The notes under the pieces were generated by a model. The model was not told where the DNA came from, made no database searches, and worked only from the letters and a program-made list of their open reading frames with translations. The position numbers and the translations under genes were made by a program. DNA of 64,000 nucleotides, taken from positions 28,970-92,969 of the forward strand of contig JAEPOM010000013.1 of the NCBI GenBank assembly GCA_017642885.1, in the 5' to 3' direction. This document shows positions 7,748-16,301 of this stretch, one piece after another. The stretch is from Henriciella sp. (GTDB lineage: Bacteria; Pseudomonadota; Alphaproteobacteria; Caulobacterales; Hyphomonadaceae). How positions within the stretch are numbered: the first letter of the stretch is position 1; every line of letters begins with the position of its first letter.

Positions 7748-9421
7748 ATGTCATTGGACACCATCGATCTGGTGATCGTGGGGCTGTACGCCGTCGCGCT
7801 GTTCGCCATAGCTATCTTTGTGTCCCGCGAACCTGCGGGCGAACACAAGAATACGGAAGACTATTTTCTCGCTGGTAAAGCGCTGCCATGGTGGGCCATT
7901 GGGGCCTCTTTGATCGCTGCCAATATCTCAGCCGAACAAATTATCGGGCAGTCGGGGCAAGGCTTTGTCGTTGGTCTCGCTATCGCGGCTTACGAATGGC
8001 AGGCGGCGCTGGTGCTGATCATCACGGCGGCTTTTTTCCTTCCGATCTTCCTGAAACGCCAGATCTACACGATGCCGCAATTCCTCGAAACGCGGTTCGG
8101 GGACAGCGTCAAAGCGACTATGGCGGTGTTCTGGATATTCCTGTTCACCGCGGTGAACCTGACAACTGTGCTGTATGGCGGGTCGCTTGCAATCAATGCG
8201 GTGACGGGTCTCGGCGTGTTTACAGGTATGGCCATGCTGGCCGGTTTTGCGCTGCTCTACTCATTGTATGGCGGTTTGAAAGCGGTCGCGATGACCGACA
8301 TCATTCAGGTCGTTATTCTGATCCTTGGTGGCTTCGCGATTACAATTCTCGTGCTCGGCATGGTTGGCGGCGACACAGGCGCAATGGGTGGGCTGTCAAT
8401 CCTGATGAATGAAATACCCGGCCATTTCGAAATGATCCTCGATCGAGATCATCCGAATTTCGGAGATCTGCCAGGGATCTGGACTCTTTTGGGTGGGCTT
8501 TGGGTGCTCCACTTCTCTTATTGGGGGTTCAACCAATACATCATTCAGCGCGCGCTTGGGGCTGAGAGCCTTGCCGAGGCCCAGAAAGGGCTCGCATTTG
8601 CGGCTTTGCTGAAGTTTCTCATTCCGTTGATCGTTGTCATTCCTGGCATCGCGGCGCTCTGGCTCGCGCAAAACGGCCTTCAGGGGCTGAGTGAAGACGC
8701 GCTCTCCGCGAAGCCAGATAGCACTTATGGTGCGCTCATGGCGCTGATGCCAGTTGGGATTCGCGGGTTGATTTTCGCCGCGCTGATCGCTGCTATCGTC
8801 TCGTCGCTCGCCTCAATGATCAACTCGATTTCGACCATCTTCACGATGGACATTTATCGCGACTATTTCGTCAAAGATAAGGATGAAGGTCATTATGTCT
8901 GGGTTGGTCGCGGAACTGCCGCAACGGCCATGCTGATCGCTTTGTTCCTGGCCATCCCATTGCTTGGTGGTGGAACAAGTATCTTCCAGACCATTCAGGA
9001 ATATACGGGCTTCGTCGCGCCTGGGATCGTAGCGGTCTTTGTGCTCGGCTTCTTCTGGAAGCGAACCAACACCGCTGGCGCATTTGCATTGCTGATCTCG
9101 TCTGTTGTCTTATCGCTACTCTTCTTCACAGCCTCAGGGTCAGATGGTGGCGGGGTCGCAGCGGTCCTTGGTCCGATCTTCAACCCGATCCTTGGACTGG
9201 CCGATTTCGATGTGACCAACATGCCGTTCGTTGTCCGGATCTGGTTCATCTTCCTGATCTGTGTGCTGGTTGGTGTCATCGTATCTCTGATGACGGCCCC
9301 TCCAAGAGAGGACCAGCCGGTGGACCTCAGTGATATCGACTTCGCCACGTCGATGACGTTCAAGGTCACCGCGGCGGTGGCAGTTTCTATCCTACTGCTA
9401 CTCTACGTGGTCTTCTGGTAA
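7748..9421 (+). CDS. Sodium:solute symporter (SSS/SLC5 family, sugar-type)
   Basis: A 557-residue protein with about 14 hydrophobic helices. SSS hallmarks are visible: the N-terminal NTEDYFLAGKALPWWAIGASLIAANISAEQIIG and the central LLYSLYGGLKAVAMTDIIQ. It resembles the vSGLT-like sugar branch more than the proline branch. It would bring an unidentified organic solute into the cytoplasm with Na+. It has its own upstream region with a TTGACA box and no copy of the palindrome found before the next genes, so it may be controlled differently from them. Confidence 0.88.
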   Translation: MSLDTIDLVIVGLYAVALFAIAIFVSREPAGEHKNTEDYFLAGKALPWWAIGASLIAANISAEQIIGQSGQGFVVGLAIAAYEWQAALVLIITAAFFLPIFLKRQIYTMPQFLETRFGDSVKATMAVFWIFLFTAVNLTTVLYGGSLAINAVTGLGVFTGMAMLAGFALLYSLYGGLKAVAMTDIIQVVILILGGFAITILVLGMVGGDTGAMGGLSILMNEIPGHFEMILDRDHPNFGDLPGIWTLLGGLWVLHFSYWGFNQYIIQRALGAESLAEAQKGLAFAALLKFLIPLIVVIPGIAALWLAQNGLQGLSEDALSAKPDSTYGALMALMPVGIRGLIFAALIAAIVSSLASMINSISTIFTMDIYRDYFVKDKDEGHYVWVGRGTAATAMLIALFLAIPLLGGGTSIFQTIQEYTGFVAPGIVAVFVLGFFWKRTNTAGAFALLISSVVLSLLFFTASGSDGGGVAAVLGPIFNPILGLADFDVTNMPFVVRIWFIFLICVLVGVIVSLMTAPPREDQPVDLSDIDFATSMTFKVTAAVAVSILLLLYVVFW

Positions 9422-9466
9422 GGCTCGAAACAAGGAAATTGTCGAAGCGGTCTTCCACTTTTCAGT

Positions 9467-9482
9467 AAAAGATATATCTTTT
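9467..9482. promoter_or_regulatory. Regulon palindrome, site 1 (before the leuC-like gene)
   Basis: AAAAGATATATCTTTT is a perfect 16-base palindrome ending 4 bases before the Shine-Dalgarno sequence of the leuC-like gene. The GATATATC core with A/T flanks recurs at six more places up to 29.4 kb, always upstream of genes. Confidence 0.75.
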
Positions 9483-9498
9483 GCTGAAGGAGGCCGCT

Positions 9499-10890
9499 TT
9501 GGCGCAAACACTTTTCGACAAGCTCTGGGAGCGGCATCGCGTTTGTGATGCAGGCGACGGCTACGATCTGATTGCGATCGATCGATTGCTGTTGCACGAG
9601 CGAACCGGCGGGGTTGCGCTGAAATCATTGCAGGAAAGTGGGTACAAGGTTCGTGATCCTTCCCGGGTCTTCGCGATCATGGATCACATTGTCTCCTTCC
9701 GCGCCGGGCGGGGGCGAAACGATGCACGGAGCCCGGGTGGGGAAACCTTCATTACTGAAACCCGGTCCATGGCGCAGGCGGCGGGAATTCACCTGATCGA
9801 TACAGACGATCCAAACCAGGGCATTGTGCATGTTGTGGCGCCAGAGCAGGGGATTGCTTTGCCGGGTCTCTCTTTGGTTTGCCCTGACAGTCACACTTGC
9901 AGTCTCGGTGCCCTGGGCGCGCTTGCTTGGGGAATTGGCTCAAGTGAGGCGGAGCATGCGATGGTGACCGGTGTTTTGCGCATGCAGAAGCCAAAGCAGA
10001 TGCGCATCCAGATTGACGGGGCTTTGCCCGTTGGAACGAGCGCGAAAGACGTAGCGCTATACCTCATCGCTCGCCATGGAGCCGGCGGAGGGCAACGCTG
10101 TGCGATCGAGTTCTGCGGGAGCGCGGTGGAAGCGCTGGACGTCGAAGCGCGCCTGACGCTGTGCAACATGGCGGTGGAGTTTGCCGCGTTCACGGCGGTG
10201 ATTGCGCCGGATCGGAAGATTCTGGACTATCTTTCTGGGCGTCCCTTTGCGCCGAACGATAAGACCGGCATCCCAGCGGAATGGAGGGATCTTAAAACGG
10301 ACTCGGACGCAGCCTTTGCCTACGAGATTGTATTGAACGCGGCGGACATCCAGCCTCAGATGAGTTGGGGAACCAGTCCTGAAGAAAGTGCTCCGCTCGG
10401 GACTGAAATTCCAACAGACGCGCGATCCCAGGCGTTGGATTATATGGGGCTCGAACCCGGCCAGGTTCTCAATAATCTTCAAATCGACGGTGCCTTTATC
10501 GGCTCCTGCACGAATGGTCGCCTGTCGGACCTTCAGGCTGCGGCAAAGGTCCTTGAAGGTCGCCGCGTGGCGGATGGCGTGCGCGCGGTTTGCGTGCCTG
10601 GATCTCAAAATGTGCGCGCGGAGGCCGAAAAACTTGGTATCGACAGGGTCTTCAAACAGGCGGGATTCGAATGGGGGGAGCCCGGCTGCGCGATGTGTTT
10701 CTATGCCGGTGGTGAGACGTTTGCACCCGGAGCCCGGGTCGTCTCCTCGACCAACCGGAACTTCGAAGGCCGCCAAGGACCAGGCGTGCGGACCCATTTG
10801 ACCAGTCCGGCCATCGTTGCGGCTTGCGCGGTTGCCGGCAAAATCTGCGCGCCTGCTGATTTGCCGGTGCCCCAAAAGGAACCCGTCTGA
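9499..10890 (+). CDS. LeuC-like large subunit of an aconitase-family hydro-lyase
   Basis: A 463-residue protein matching the large subunit of 3-isopropylmalate dehydratase: TLFDKLWERH at the start, the DSHTCSLGALGALAWGIG segment, and [4Fe-4S] ligands in GSCTNGR and GCAMCFY. The start is a TTG at 9499, chosen because a perfect AAGGAGG lies at 9487-9493 and LeuC proteins begin at this point. The usual reaction is dehydration/rehydration of a 2-hydroxy-dicarboxylate. No leuB or leuA is nearby; the gene sits under the regulon palindrome next to a CoA-transferase and an HMG-CoA-lyase-type gene. A catabolic substrate such as citraconate or an alkylmaleate is therefore as likely as leucine synthesis. 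Confidence 0.88.
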   Translation: MAQTLFDKLWERHRVCDAGDGYDLIAIDRLLLHERTGGVALKSLQESGYKVRDPSRVFAIMDHIVSFRAGRGRNDARSPGGETFITETRSMAQAAGIHLIDTDDPNQGIVHVVAPEQGIALPGLSLVCPDSHTCSLGALGALAWGIGSSEAEHAMVTGVLRMQKPKQMRIQIDGALPVGTSAKDVALYLIARHGAGGGQRCAIEFCGSAVEALDVEARLTLCNMAVEFAAFTAVIAPDRKILDYLSGRPFAPNDKTGIPAEWRDLKTDSDAAFAYEIVLNAADIQPQMSWGTSPEESAPLGTEIPTDARSQALDYMGLEPGQVLNNLQIDGAFIGSCTNGRLSDLQAAAKVLEGRRVADGVRAVCVPGSQNVRAEAEKLGIDRVFKQAGFEWGEPGCAMCFYAGGETFAPGARVVSSTNRNFEGRQGPGVRTHLTSPAIVAACAVAGKICAPADLPVPQKEPV

Positions 10891-11510
10891 TGCCGCGGCC
10901 TCTAACAGTTCATAACGGGCTCGCTGCGGCGATCATGCGGGACAATATCGACACCGATCAAATCATCCCGTCTCGAGAAATGAAGGCGGTGAGCCGCGAT
11001 GGATTGAGCGACGGTCTCTTCGCGGGCTGGCGATATACTGAGCCGGGAGGGCGCGAGCCGACGTCTGACTTCATCCTCAATCGACCAGAGCAAGCGGATA
11101 CGAGTATTCTGATCTCTGGCGAGAACTTTGGCTGCGGGTCATCGCGCGAGCATGCGGCCTGGGCGCTGGCGGAGTATGGAATTCGCGTGATCATCGCCAA
11201 GAGTTTCGGTGAGATTTTTCACGGAAACTGCTTGCGCAATGGGATCCTGCCAATCTCTTTGCCGCCGGAAGAGGTGGATAAACTCGCCGCTATTGACGGG
11301 GCCGTCATATCCGTGGACCTGCCAGAGCAAAGCGTTGAGTGTCGGCAATTGCCCGGCTGGAACGCTACATTCGAAATTGGCGACTATCCAAAGCGCCTGT
11401 TAAGCGAAGGGTTGGAACCGATCGCATTGACCTTGACGGACAAAGCCAAGATCGAACGATTCTTCGAACGCGATTCCGAACGCAGACCCTGGCTTTATTC
11501 CGCAGCTTGA
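10890..11510 (+). CDS. LeuD-like small subunit of the same hydro-lyase
   Basis: A 206-residue protein with the swivel-domain motifs of LeuD: NIDTDQIIPSREM, the GENFGCGSSREHAAWAL substrate-recognition loop and SFGEIFHGNCLRNGILPI. It pairs with the preceding large subunit to form the active enzyme. Its ATG shares one base with the leuC-like stop codon (TGATG), which indicates translational coupling. The end overlaps the convergent CoA-transferase gene by 16 bases. Whether the pair serves leucine synthesis or a catabolic route cannot be settled from the sequence alone. Confidence 0.88.
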   Translation: MPRPLTVHNGLAAAIMRDNIDTDQIIPSREMKAVSRDGLSDGLFAGWRYTEPGGREPTSDFILNRPEQADTSILISGENFGCGSSREHAAWALAEYGIRVIIAKSFGEIFHGNCLRNGILPISLPPEEVDKLAAIDGAVISVDLPEQSVECRQLPGWNATFEIGDYPKRLLSEGLEPIALTLTDKAKIERFFERDSERRPWLYSAA

Positions 11511-12709
11511 GGGGTTTTGTGGGGCGCCGTATCTACAAGCCCGCGCTCGATCAGGTCCGAGATTTCACTTTCGGATAAGCCGATTGATTTCAAGACCGCC
11601 ACTGAGTGCTCGCCGATTTCAGGTGGATTGAGCGTGAGGCCCGGGCGGTTGCCATCGATCGCAATAGGCATCGCCGGAAGCGCGATTTCGCCGCCGTCTG
11701 GAATGGTCATGTCGAGCAAACCACCGCTCTCGGTCAGGTGCTCGTCAGTGAACAGGTCTTCCGGTTTCTGGATCGGCGCAAACGGCAAGCCGGTCGTCTC
11801 CAGCTTGGCCATGAGTTCATCCTTCGAAAACGTCGCGAACAACTCCCGCAGGGGAGGAATGATTTCGTCGCGGCGCGCCACGCGTTCATTATTGGCGGCG
11901 AGGGTTTCGTCCTTAGCCCAATCGGTCAGGGAAAACGCTTCGCAGAATGCGCGCCATTGGGTGTCGGAGACGACGCCAACAAAGACTTTCTCATCATCTT
12001 TCACGTCAAATACGTCATAGACTGCCCATGCCGAAATACGCGTTGGCATCGGTGCGGCTGGTGTGCCGGTGACAGCATACTGCGCCATGTGCTGGCCGAC
12101 GAGGAAGACGGTCGTCTCGTAGAGCGACGCACTGACATGGCGTCCTTTGCCTGATCGGGTGCGGTCCTGCAGCGCGGCAAGTACTGCAATGGCTCCAAAC
12201 ATACCGCCGGTAACGTCAATCACACTGCTGCCCGCGCGCAGCGGACGCCCGGGAGGGCCAGTCATATAGGCGAGACCACCCATCATTTGGGCCACCTCAT
12301 CAAGCGCTGTTCGGTGCGAATAGGGGCCGTCGAGAAATCCTTTTTCCGAGCAATAGATGAGTTTCGGGTTCCGGGAGGAAAGGGCCTCATATCCGAAGCC
12401 CAGCTTTTCGAGCGCGCCGGGCCGGAAATTCTCGATGAAAATGTCTGCCTCGTCGATCAGCTTCAGCGCGAGCTGTTTGCCTTCTTCGGACTTGAGGTCG
12501 ATCGACAGGCTTTTCTTGTTTCGATTGTACATGGAGAAATAGCCGGCGCCCGATCCTCGCAAACGGCGTGTCTTGTCGCCGCCCACTGGCTCGACCTTGA
12601 TCACGTCTGCACCGAGGTCCGCGAGCACGAGTCCGGCCGCAGGCCCCATCACCATATGTGTGAATTCAACGACCTTGATTCCAGACAGGAGGCCTGTTTC
12701 AGTGCTCAT
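11495..12709 (-). CDS. CaiB/BaiF family CoA-transferase
   Basis: A 404-residue class III CoA-transferase. Family features include the N-terminal GIKVVEFTHMVMGPAAGLVLADLGADVIKVE, the NRNKKSLSIDLKSEEG segment, and IFIENFRPGALEKLGFGYE. The start at 12709 is preferred to an ATG at 12724 because the ribosome site (GAGAGGA) lies between the two. It would move CoA from a donor such as succinyl-CoA to a carboxylic acid. It is divergent from the HMG-CoA-lyase-type gene, with two regulon palindromes between them, so donor activation and C-C cleavage are probably co-expressed. Confidence 0.9.
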   Translation of the reverse strand: MSTETGLLSGIKVVEFTHMVMGPAAGLVLADLGADVIKVEPVGGDKTRRLRGSGAGYFSMYNRNKKSLSIDLKSEEGKQLALKLIDEADIFIENFRPGALEKLGFGYEALSSRNPKLIYCSEKGFLDGPYSHRTALDEVAQMMGGLAYMTGPPGRPLRAGSSVIDVTGGMFGAIAVLAALQDRTRSGKGRHVSASLYETTVFLVGQHMAQYAVTGTPAAPMPTRISAWAVYDVFDVKDDEKVFVGVVSDTQWRAFCEAFSLTDWAKDETLAANNERVARRDEIIPPLRELFATFSKDELMAKLETTGLPFAPIQKPEDLFTDEHLTESGGLLDMTIPDGGEIALPAMPIAIDGNRPGLTLNPPEIGEHSVAVLKSIGLSESEISDLIERGLVDTAPHKTPQAAE

Positions 12710-12763
12710 ACGATCCTCTCCCATTGGACTGTAACGCTAAAAAACGCTGTTCCGCACATCTTT

Positions 12764-12797
12764 AATAGATATATCAATTGCATTAGATATATCATTT
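12764..12797. promoter_or_regulatory. Regulon palindrome, sites 2 and 3 (tandem, CaiB/HMGL spacer)
   Basis: Two copies stand side by side: AATAGATATATCAATT at 12764-12779 and ATTAGATATATCATTT at 12782-12797. Their centres are 18 bases apart, close to two helical turns, which would allow two dimers to bind on one face. They lie in the 133-base spacer between divergent catabolic genes. Confidence 0.75.
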
Positions 12798-12842
12798 GGC
12801 AATCGGGTCACGCCGTTCGGATCATTAAATGAGGCAGAAATC

Positions 12843-13793
12843 ATGACCACAAGTAACGTTTTGATCAGTGAAGTCGGTCCGCGTGACGGTCTCCAGAACT
12901 GCGATGGGATTATGCCAACCGAAGACAAGAAGCGCTGGATTTCGGCGCTCGCCGCTGCGGGGGTCAAAGAGATCGAGGTGGGCTCCTTTGTCTCACCCAA
13001 GCTGCTTCCTCAAATGGCGGATACCGGCGAAATCGTTCGCCACGCCGTTCAAATTCCGGGCCTTGAAGTCGCTGTTCTGGTGCCGAACCTGAAAGGCGCG
13101 CAGCTCGCGATAGAGGCTGGGGCGCACAAGCTTACATTGCCGCTATCCGTCAGCGAAACGCACTCTTTGCGCAATATCCGTCGCACCCATGATCAGGTGA
13201 TCGATGAGGCGAAAGCCATCGCAAGTCTGATCGCAGACCAGCCTGAAGATAAGCGACCGCACTTCGAAGGGTCCTTGTCGACTGCTTTTGGCTGCACTCT
13301 GGAGGGCCCCATTGATGAGCAGGTCATTCTAAAATCTGCTGAGCGCCTGATGGCTGCCGGGTGTGACGAGGTCGGACTGTCCGACACAACAGGATACGGC
13401 GACCCAGCCTCCATGCGTCACCTGATTCGAGCCGTGCGCGGAGTAGTCGGCGATGAAAATCTGACCGGCGTTCACCTGCACAATACGCGGGGGCTTGGTC
13501 TCGCGAATATCATGGCCGCTTACGAAGAGGGCATCACCACTTTTGATAGTTCACTCGGCGGACTTGGCGGCTGTCCGACGGCTCCCGGCGCAAGCGGCAA
13601 TGTCGTTACAGAAGACCTGGTCTTCATGTTTGAATCCATGGGCGTGGATACAGGGATTGATCTAGAGGCCCTGATGGCGACACGCGATATCGTTTCGGCC
13701 GCGCTTCCGGGCGAGGAGCTTTATGGGTTTACGCCGCGCGCCGGATTGCCGCTTGGCTATAAAGGTGCACCGGTGCCCGCAGCTGCGGAATAA
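12843..13793 (+). CDS. Hydroxymethylglutaryl-CoA lyase-type enzyme
   Basis: A 316-residue TIM-barrel lyase of the HMGL family. It starts SEVGPRDGLQN, holding the catalytic Arg-Asp pair, has GLSDTTGYGDP and HLHNTRGLGLAN with metal-binding histidines, and ends with GLGGCPTAPGASGNVVTED, the catalytic-cysteine signature. Such enzymes cleave a 3-hydroxyacyl-CoA bearing a tertiary alcohol into acetyl-CoA and a keto acid. No leucine catabolic genes (isovaleryl-CoA dehydrogenase, methylcrotonyl-CoA carboxylase) are beside it. With the CoA-transferase and the LeuCD-like enzyme, citramalyl-CoA or a homologue is a plausible substrate (inference). Confidence 0.9.
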   Translation: MTTSNVLISEVGPRDGLQNCDGIMPTEDKKRWISALAAAGVKEIEVGSFVSPKLLPQMADTGEIVRHAVQIPGLEVAVLVPNLKGAQLAIEAGAHKLTLPLSVSETHSLRNIRRTHDQVIDEAKAIASLIADQPEDKRPHFEGSLSTAFGCTLEGPIDEQVILKSAERLMAAGCDEVGLSDTTGYGDPASMRHLIRAVRGVVGDENLTGVHLHNTRGLGLANIMAAYEEGITTFDSSLGGLGGCPTAPGASGNVVTEDLVFMFESMGVDTGIDLEALMATRDIVSAALPGEELYGFTPRAGLPLGYKGAPVPAAAE

Positions 13794-13829
13794 CGGGGAC
13801 CTACTGAGCCAGTCAGGGGAGGTGAAGGC

Positions 13830-15278
13830 TTGCAGAATTTTCCAGCACTGATCACGCTGCTGATCTACTCAGCCATCCTGTTCGGGGTAGGGCTGTGGGC
13901 CGCGCAGCGTGCCAAGTCTCAAGAAGACTTCCTGCTGGGCGGGCGCAATCTGGGTCCGTGGGTGGCCGGGCTCGCTTATGCGGCCTCAAGCTCGAGTGCG
14001 TGGGTCTTGCTTGGCTTCTCCGGCTTTGTATTTGCGGCCGGGCCATCAGCTTTGTGGATGGTGCCGGGTATAATCGCAGGATATGCGGCTGTCTGGCTCT
14101 GGGCTGGCGGCGTGCTTCAATCCGCCAGCCGCGATGAAGGGCAATTGACCCTCACCGAATTCATGACCCAGCACGCGCATCCTGGATCAGCAAGGCTCAT
14201 TCGGATCGTCGCGTCGATCCTGATCGCGATCTGTTTCTCGTTCTACGTTGCAGGCCAGTTCCAAGGAGCTGGAACGGCGATCAATGACCTGTTCGAGACA
14301 GGCTTTGTGCCCGGCGTTGCCATCGGGGCGTTGATCATTCTGGCTTATGTCTTCCTGGGAGGATTCCTCGCGGTCTCGCTGACCGACACCATTCAGGGAT
14401 TGCTGATGGCTTTTGTTGCGGTCTTGTTGCCGGCCTTGGCGTTCTTCGAAGCAGGGGGGCTGTCCGGGCTCTCACAAGCCATGACCGAAGCGCCGGAAGC
14501 ATATGGCAGCGTTTTTGGAGCGCGCGCGGGCTGGGCGGCAGCCGGGTTTGTTCTCGGCCTGACAGCGACGGGATTTGGCGCGCTTGGCCAGCCCCACCTC
14601 GTCGCGTGGATCATGGCAACAAGGGATACCAGCGCGCGTGTTAAAGGCGCGATTGTGGCTATGAGCTGGGCGGCCTTGGTCTTCGCAGGAATGGCAGTGC
14701 TGGGCCTGTCGGGCCGTGCAATCCTTGGCGGCGACGCGGCGCCGGAAAGTGTGTTCTTCACGCTCGCAGAAGATCTGCTGCCGCCAATCTTTGCAGGCAT
14801 TGTCGCGGCCGCAACCTTGTCAGCGATCATGTCGACTGTGGACAGTCAATTGCTGGTCGCGGGTGGTGCGGTGTCTCACGATCTCGGTCTGGGACGCGCG
14901 TTTGGCGGACGAGAGGTCTTGGTATCTAGGCTCGCAATAGTCGCGGTCTGTATTGCAGCGGTGCTGCTCACTTTGTTCGCGCCATCAAGTATCTTCAAGC
15001 GGATTCTGTTCGCATGGGTCGCCCTTGGCGCAGCGTTCGGGCCAATCGTGGTGGCGCGAACGCTGGGGTTCAAACCGCGGGGACGAACCGTGCTGGCGGG
15101 AATGGTGACCGGGTTTGGCCTCGCAGTGGCATATGAAGTCGGCTGGATTGGTGCGGGTCCCGGCGGTATCTGGACAACGATTGCGCCATGGCTCGGCGCG
15201 TTTGCAGCGATGGGTTTAGCCGGGGTGACAAGAAAAACTCGCGCGGCGAGCGAGTTAAGGGTTGGCGAGAGCAAATAA
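13830..15278 (+). CDS. Sodium:solute symporter (SSS family, proline/pantothenate-like branch)
   Basis: A 482-residue symporter with about 13 helices. The QEDFLLGGRNLGPWVAGLAYAASSSSAWVLLGFSGFVF opening is typical of PutP-type SSS members, as is the DTIQGLLMAF helix. Translation is taken from a TTG at 13830, because GGGGAGG lies 7 bases upstream and no ATG precedes the first helix. It follows the HMGL-type gene by 36 bases, so it is probably in the same transcript. It likely imports the acid processed by the neighbouring enzymes. Confidence 0.87.
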   Translation: MQNFPALITLLIYSAILFGVGLWAAQRAKSQEDFLLGGRNLGPWVAGLAYAASSSSAWVLLGFSGFVFAAGPSALWMVPGIIAGYAAVWLWAGGVLQSASRDEGQLTLTEFMTQHAHPGSARLIRIVASILIAICFSFYVAGQFQGAGTAINDLFETGFVPGVAIGALIILAYVFLGGFLAVSLTDTIQGLLMAFVAVLLPALAFFEAGGLSGLSQAMTEAPEAYGSVFGARAGWAAAGFVLGLTATGFGALGQPHLVAWIMATRDTSARVKGAIVAMSWAALVFAGMAVLGLSGRAILGGDAAPESVFFTLAEDLLPPIFAGIVAAATLSAIMSTVDSQLLVAGGAVSHDLGLGRAFGGREVLVSRLAIVAVCIAAVLLTLFAPSSIFKRILFAWVALGAAFGPIVVARTLGFKPRGRTVLAGMVTGFGLAVAYEVGWIGAGPGGIWTTIAPWLGAFAAMGLAGVTRKTRAASELRVGESK

Positions 15279-15289
15279 CCGTGCCACTT

Positions 15290-15305
15290 AAATGATATAT
15301 CATTT
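15290..15305. promoter_or_regulatory. Regulon palindrome, site 4 (before DUF1838)
   Basis: AAATGATATATCATTT is a perfect 16-base palindrome. The ribosome site GGAGG (15306-15310) follows directly and the DUF1838 start codon is 12 bases downstream. Binding here would block initiation or early elongation. Confidence 0.75.
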
Positions 15306-15317
15306 GGAGGTGGACCT

Positions 15318-16238
15318 ATGAAACTCATTTCAAAAATCGCAGCAATTGGGGCATCGGTCGCCGCTTTGTCGGCGTGCGCAACGCTGAGCCAGGCACAAGA
15401 AGGCGCACGGCTTGATCCAACAGACGCTGCGGACTCACTCACGATTATGCGCAAAGTGATGTGCTCAACCGTGGACGACCAACCCGAGGTCTATTGGTGG
15501 CATGGCATCGCGCTGACCCGAAAGCAGGGTGAGAAGGACGTCCACTTGTTCGATGTTGAAGGCATGAATATTCGGGCCTGCTCGACGCTCGAAGATGAGA
15601 CTCTCGGCACGGGTCTGCATCTCGTTTCGCGCGAGATACTGCTCTACAAGGACAAGGATACAGGTGAAGTGCTCTCAACCTGGGACAATCCGTGGACCGG
15701 CGAGACGGTTGATGTGCTCCACGTTGCCAATGACCCCGTAAACTTCAAAATGTATGAAACCAATCGTGACGGTTCACCGTTGCAATGGGGCGGCGAGATC
15801 GGCGAAGATGGTAGCTGGTGGATGCGCAGCACTGTGCCGCTTTGGTATCCAAACCCTCTGGGTGGTGAATTCCAGAAAGAGATTGGCGGGACCTATCACG
15901 CGACTGAGATGTTCAATTTCTTTGGACGGACAGATGACTTGCTGGATCCCAGCGAAGATTCTGCGAAGATTACTGTGGGCTGGGCACGTATGGCGGACTG
16001 GCTACCGTGGATGAACATGAATGGCCGAGAAGGCATGCTGTATATGCACACTGCCGGATACAAACTGGAGAATTACGACCAGCTATCCGATACGATGAAG
16101 GCAGAAATCGCGACTCATTACCCGGAATATACAAGCCCGCCACCTTCCGGTGATCCGCGCAAGAACATGACCAGCTGGAAGTATTATAAAGGGATCACGG
16201 ACGGTTCGATCGCTACGCCAGACCGCACGAGCGAGTAG
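15318..16238 (+). CDS. DUF1838 family secreted protein or lipoprotein
   Basis: A 306-residue exported protein. The N-terminus (MKLISKIAAIGASVAALSACATL) is a lipoprotein signal with the lipobox LSAC, putting the modified cysteine near residue 20. The body carries the DUF1838 pattern, including YWWHGIALTRKQGEKDVHLFDVEGMN and many Trp/Tyr residues near DNPWTGETVDVLHVANDPVNF. The biochemical role of DUF1838 is not known. A perfect regulon palindrome directly upstream ties it to the catabolic cluster; periplasmic substrate binding or processing is a guess. A strong terminator follows. Confidence 0.82.
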   Translation: MKLISKIAAIGASVAALSACATLSQAQEGARLDPTDAADSLTIMRKVMCSTVDDQPEVYWWHGIALTRKQGEKDVHLFDVEGMNIRACSTLEDETLGTGLHLVSREILLYKDKDTGEVLSTWDNPWTGETVDVLHVANDPVNFKMYETNRDGSPLQWGGEIGEDGSWWMRSTVPLWYPNPLGGEFQKEIGGTYHATEMFNFFGRTDDLLDPSEDSAKITVGWARMADWLPWMNMNGREGMLYMHTAGYKLENYDQLSDTMKAEIATHYPEYTSPPPSGDPRKNMTSWKYYKGITDGSIATPDRTSE

Positions 16239-16260
16239 CTCCATCCAGTGTTTCAAAAGC

Positions 16261-16290
16261 AAAAGCCGGGCCCGAAAGCCCGGCTTTTTT
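16261..16290. terminator. Bidirectional intrinsic terminator
   Basis: AAAAGCCGGGC (16261-16271) pairs with GCCCGGCTTTT (16278-16288) around CCGAAA. A T-run follows on the plus strand and an A-run precedes it, so it can stop the DUF1838 transcript and the convergent transporter transcript. Confidence 0.88.
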
Positions 16291-16301
16291 GTTGGAGCGC
16301 T

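Noticed and set aside
9499..11510. Firm assignment as the leucine biosynthetic leuCD
   Set aside because: No leuA or leuB is near and the genes share an operator with catabolic genes, so the biosynthetic name was not used.
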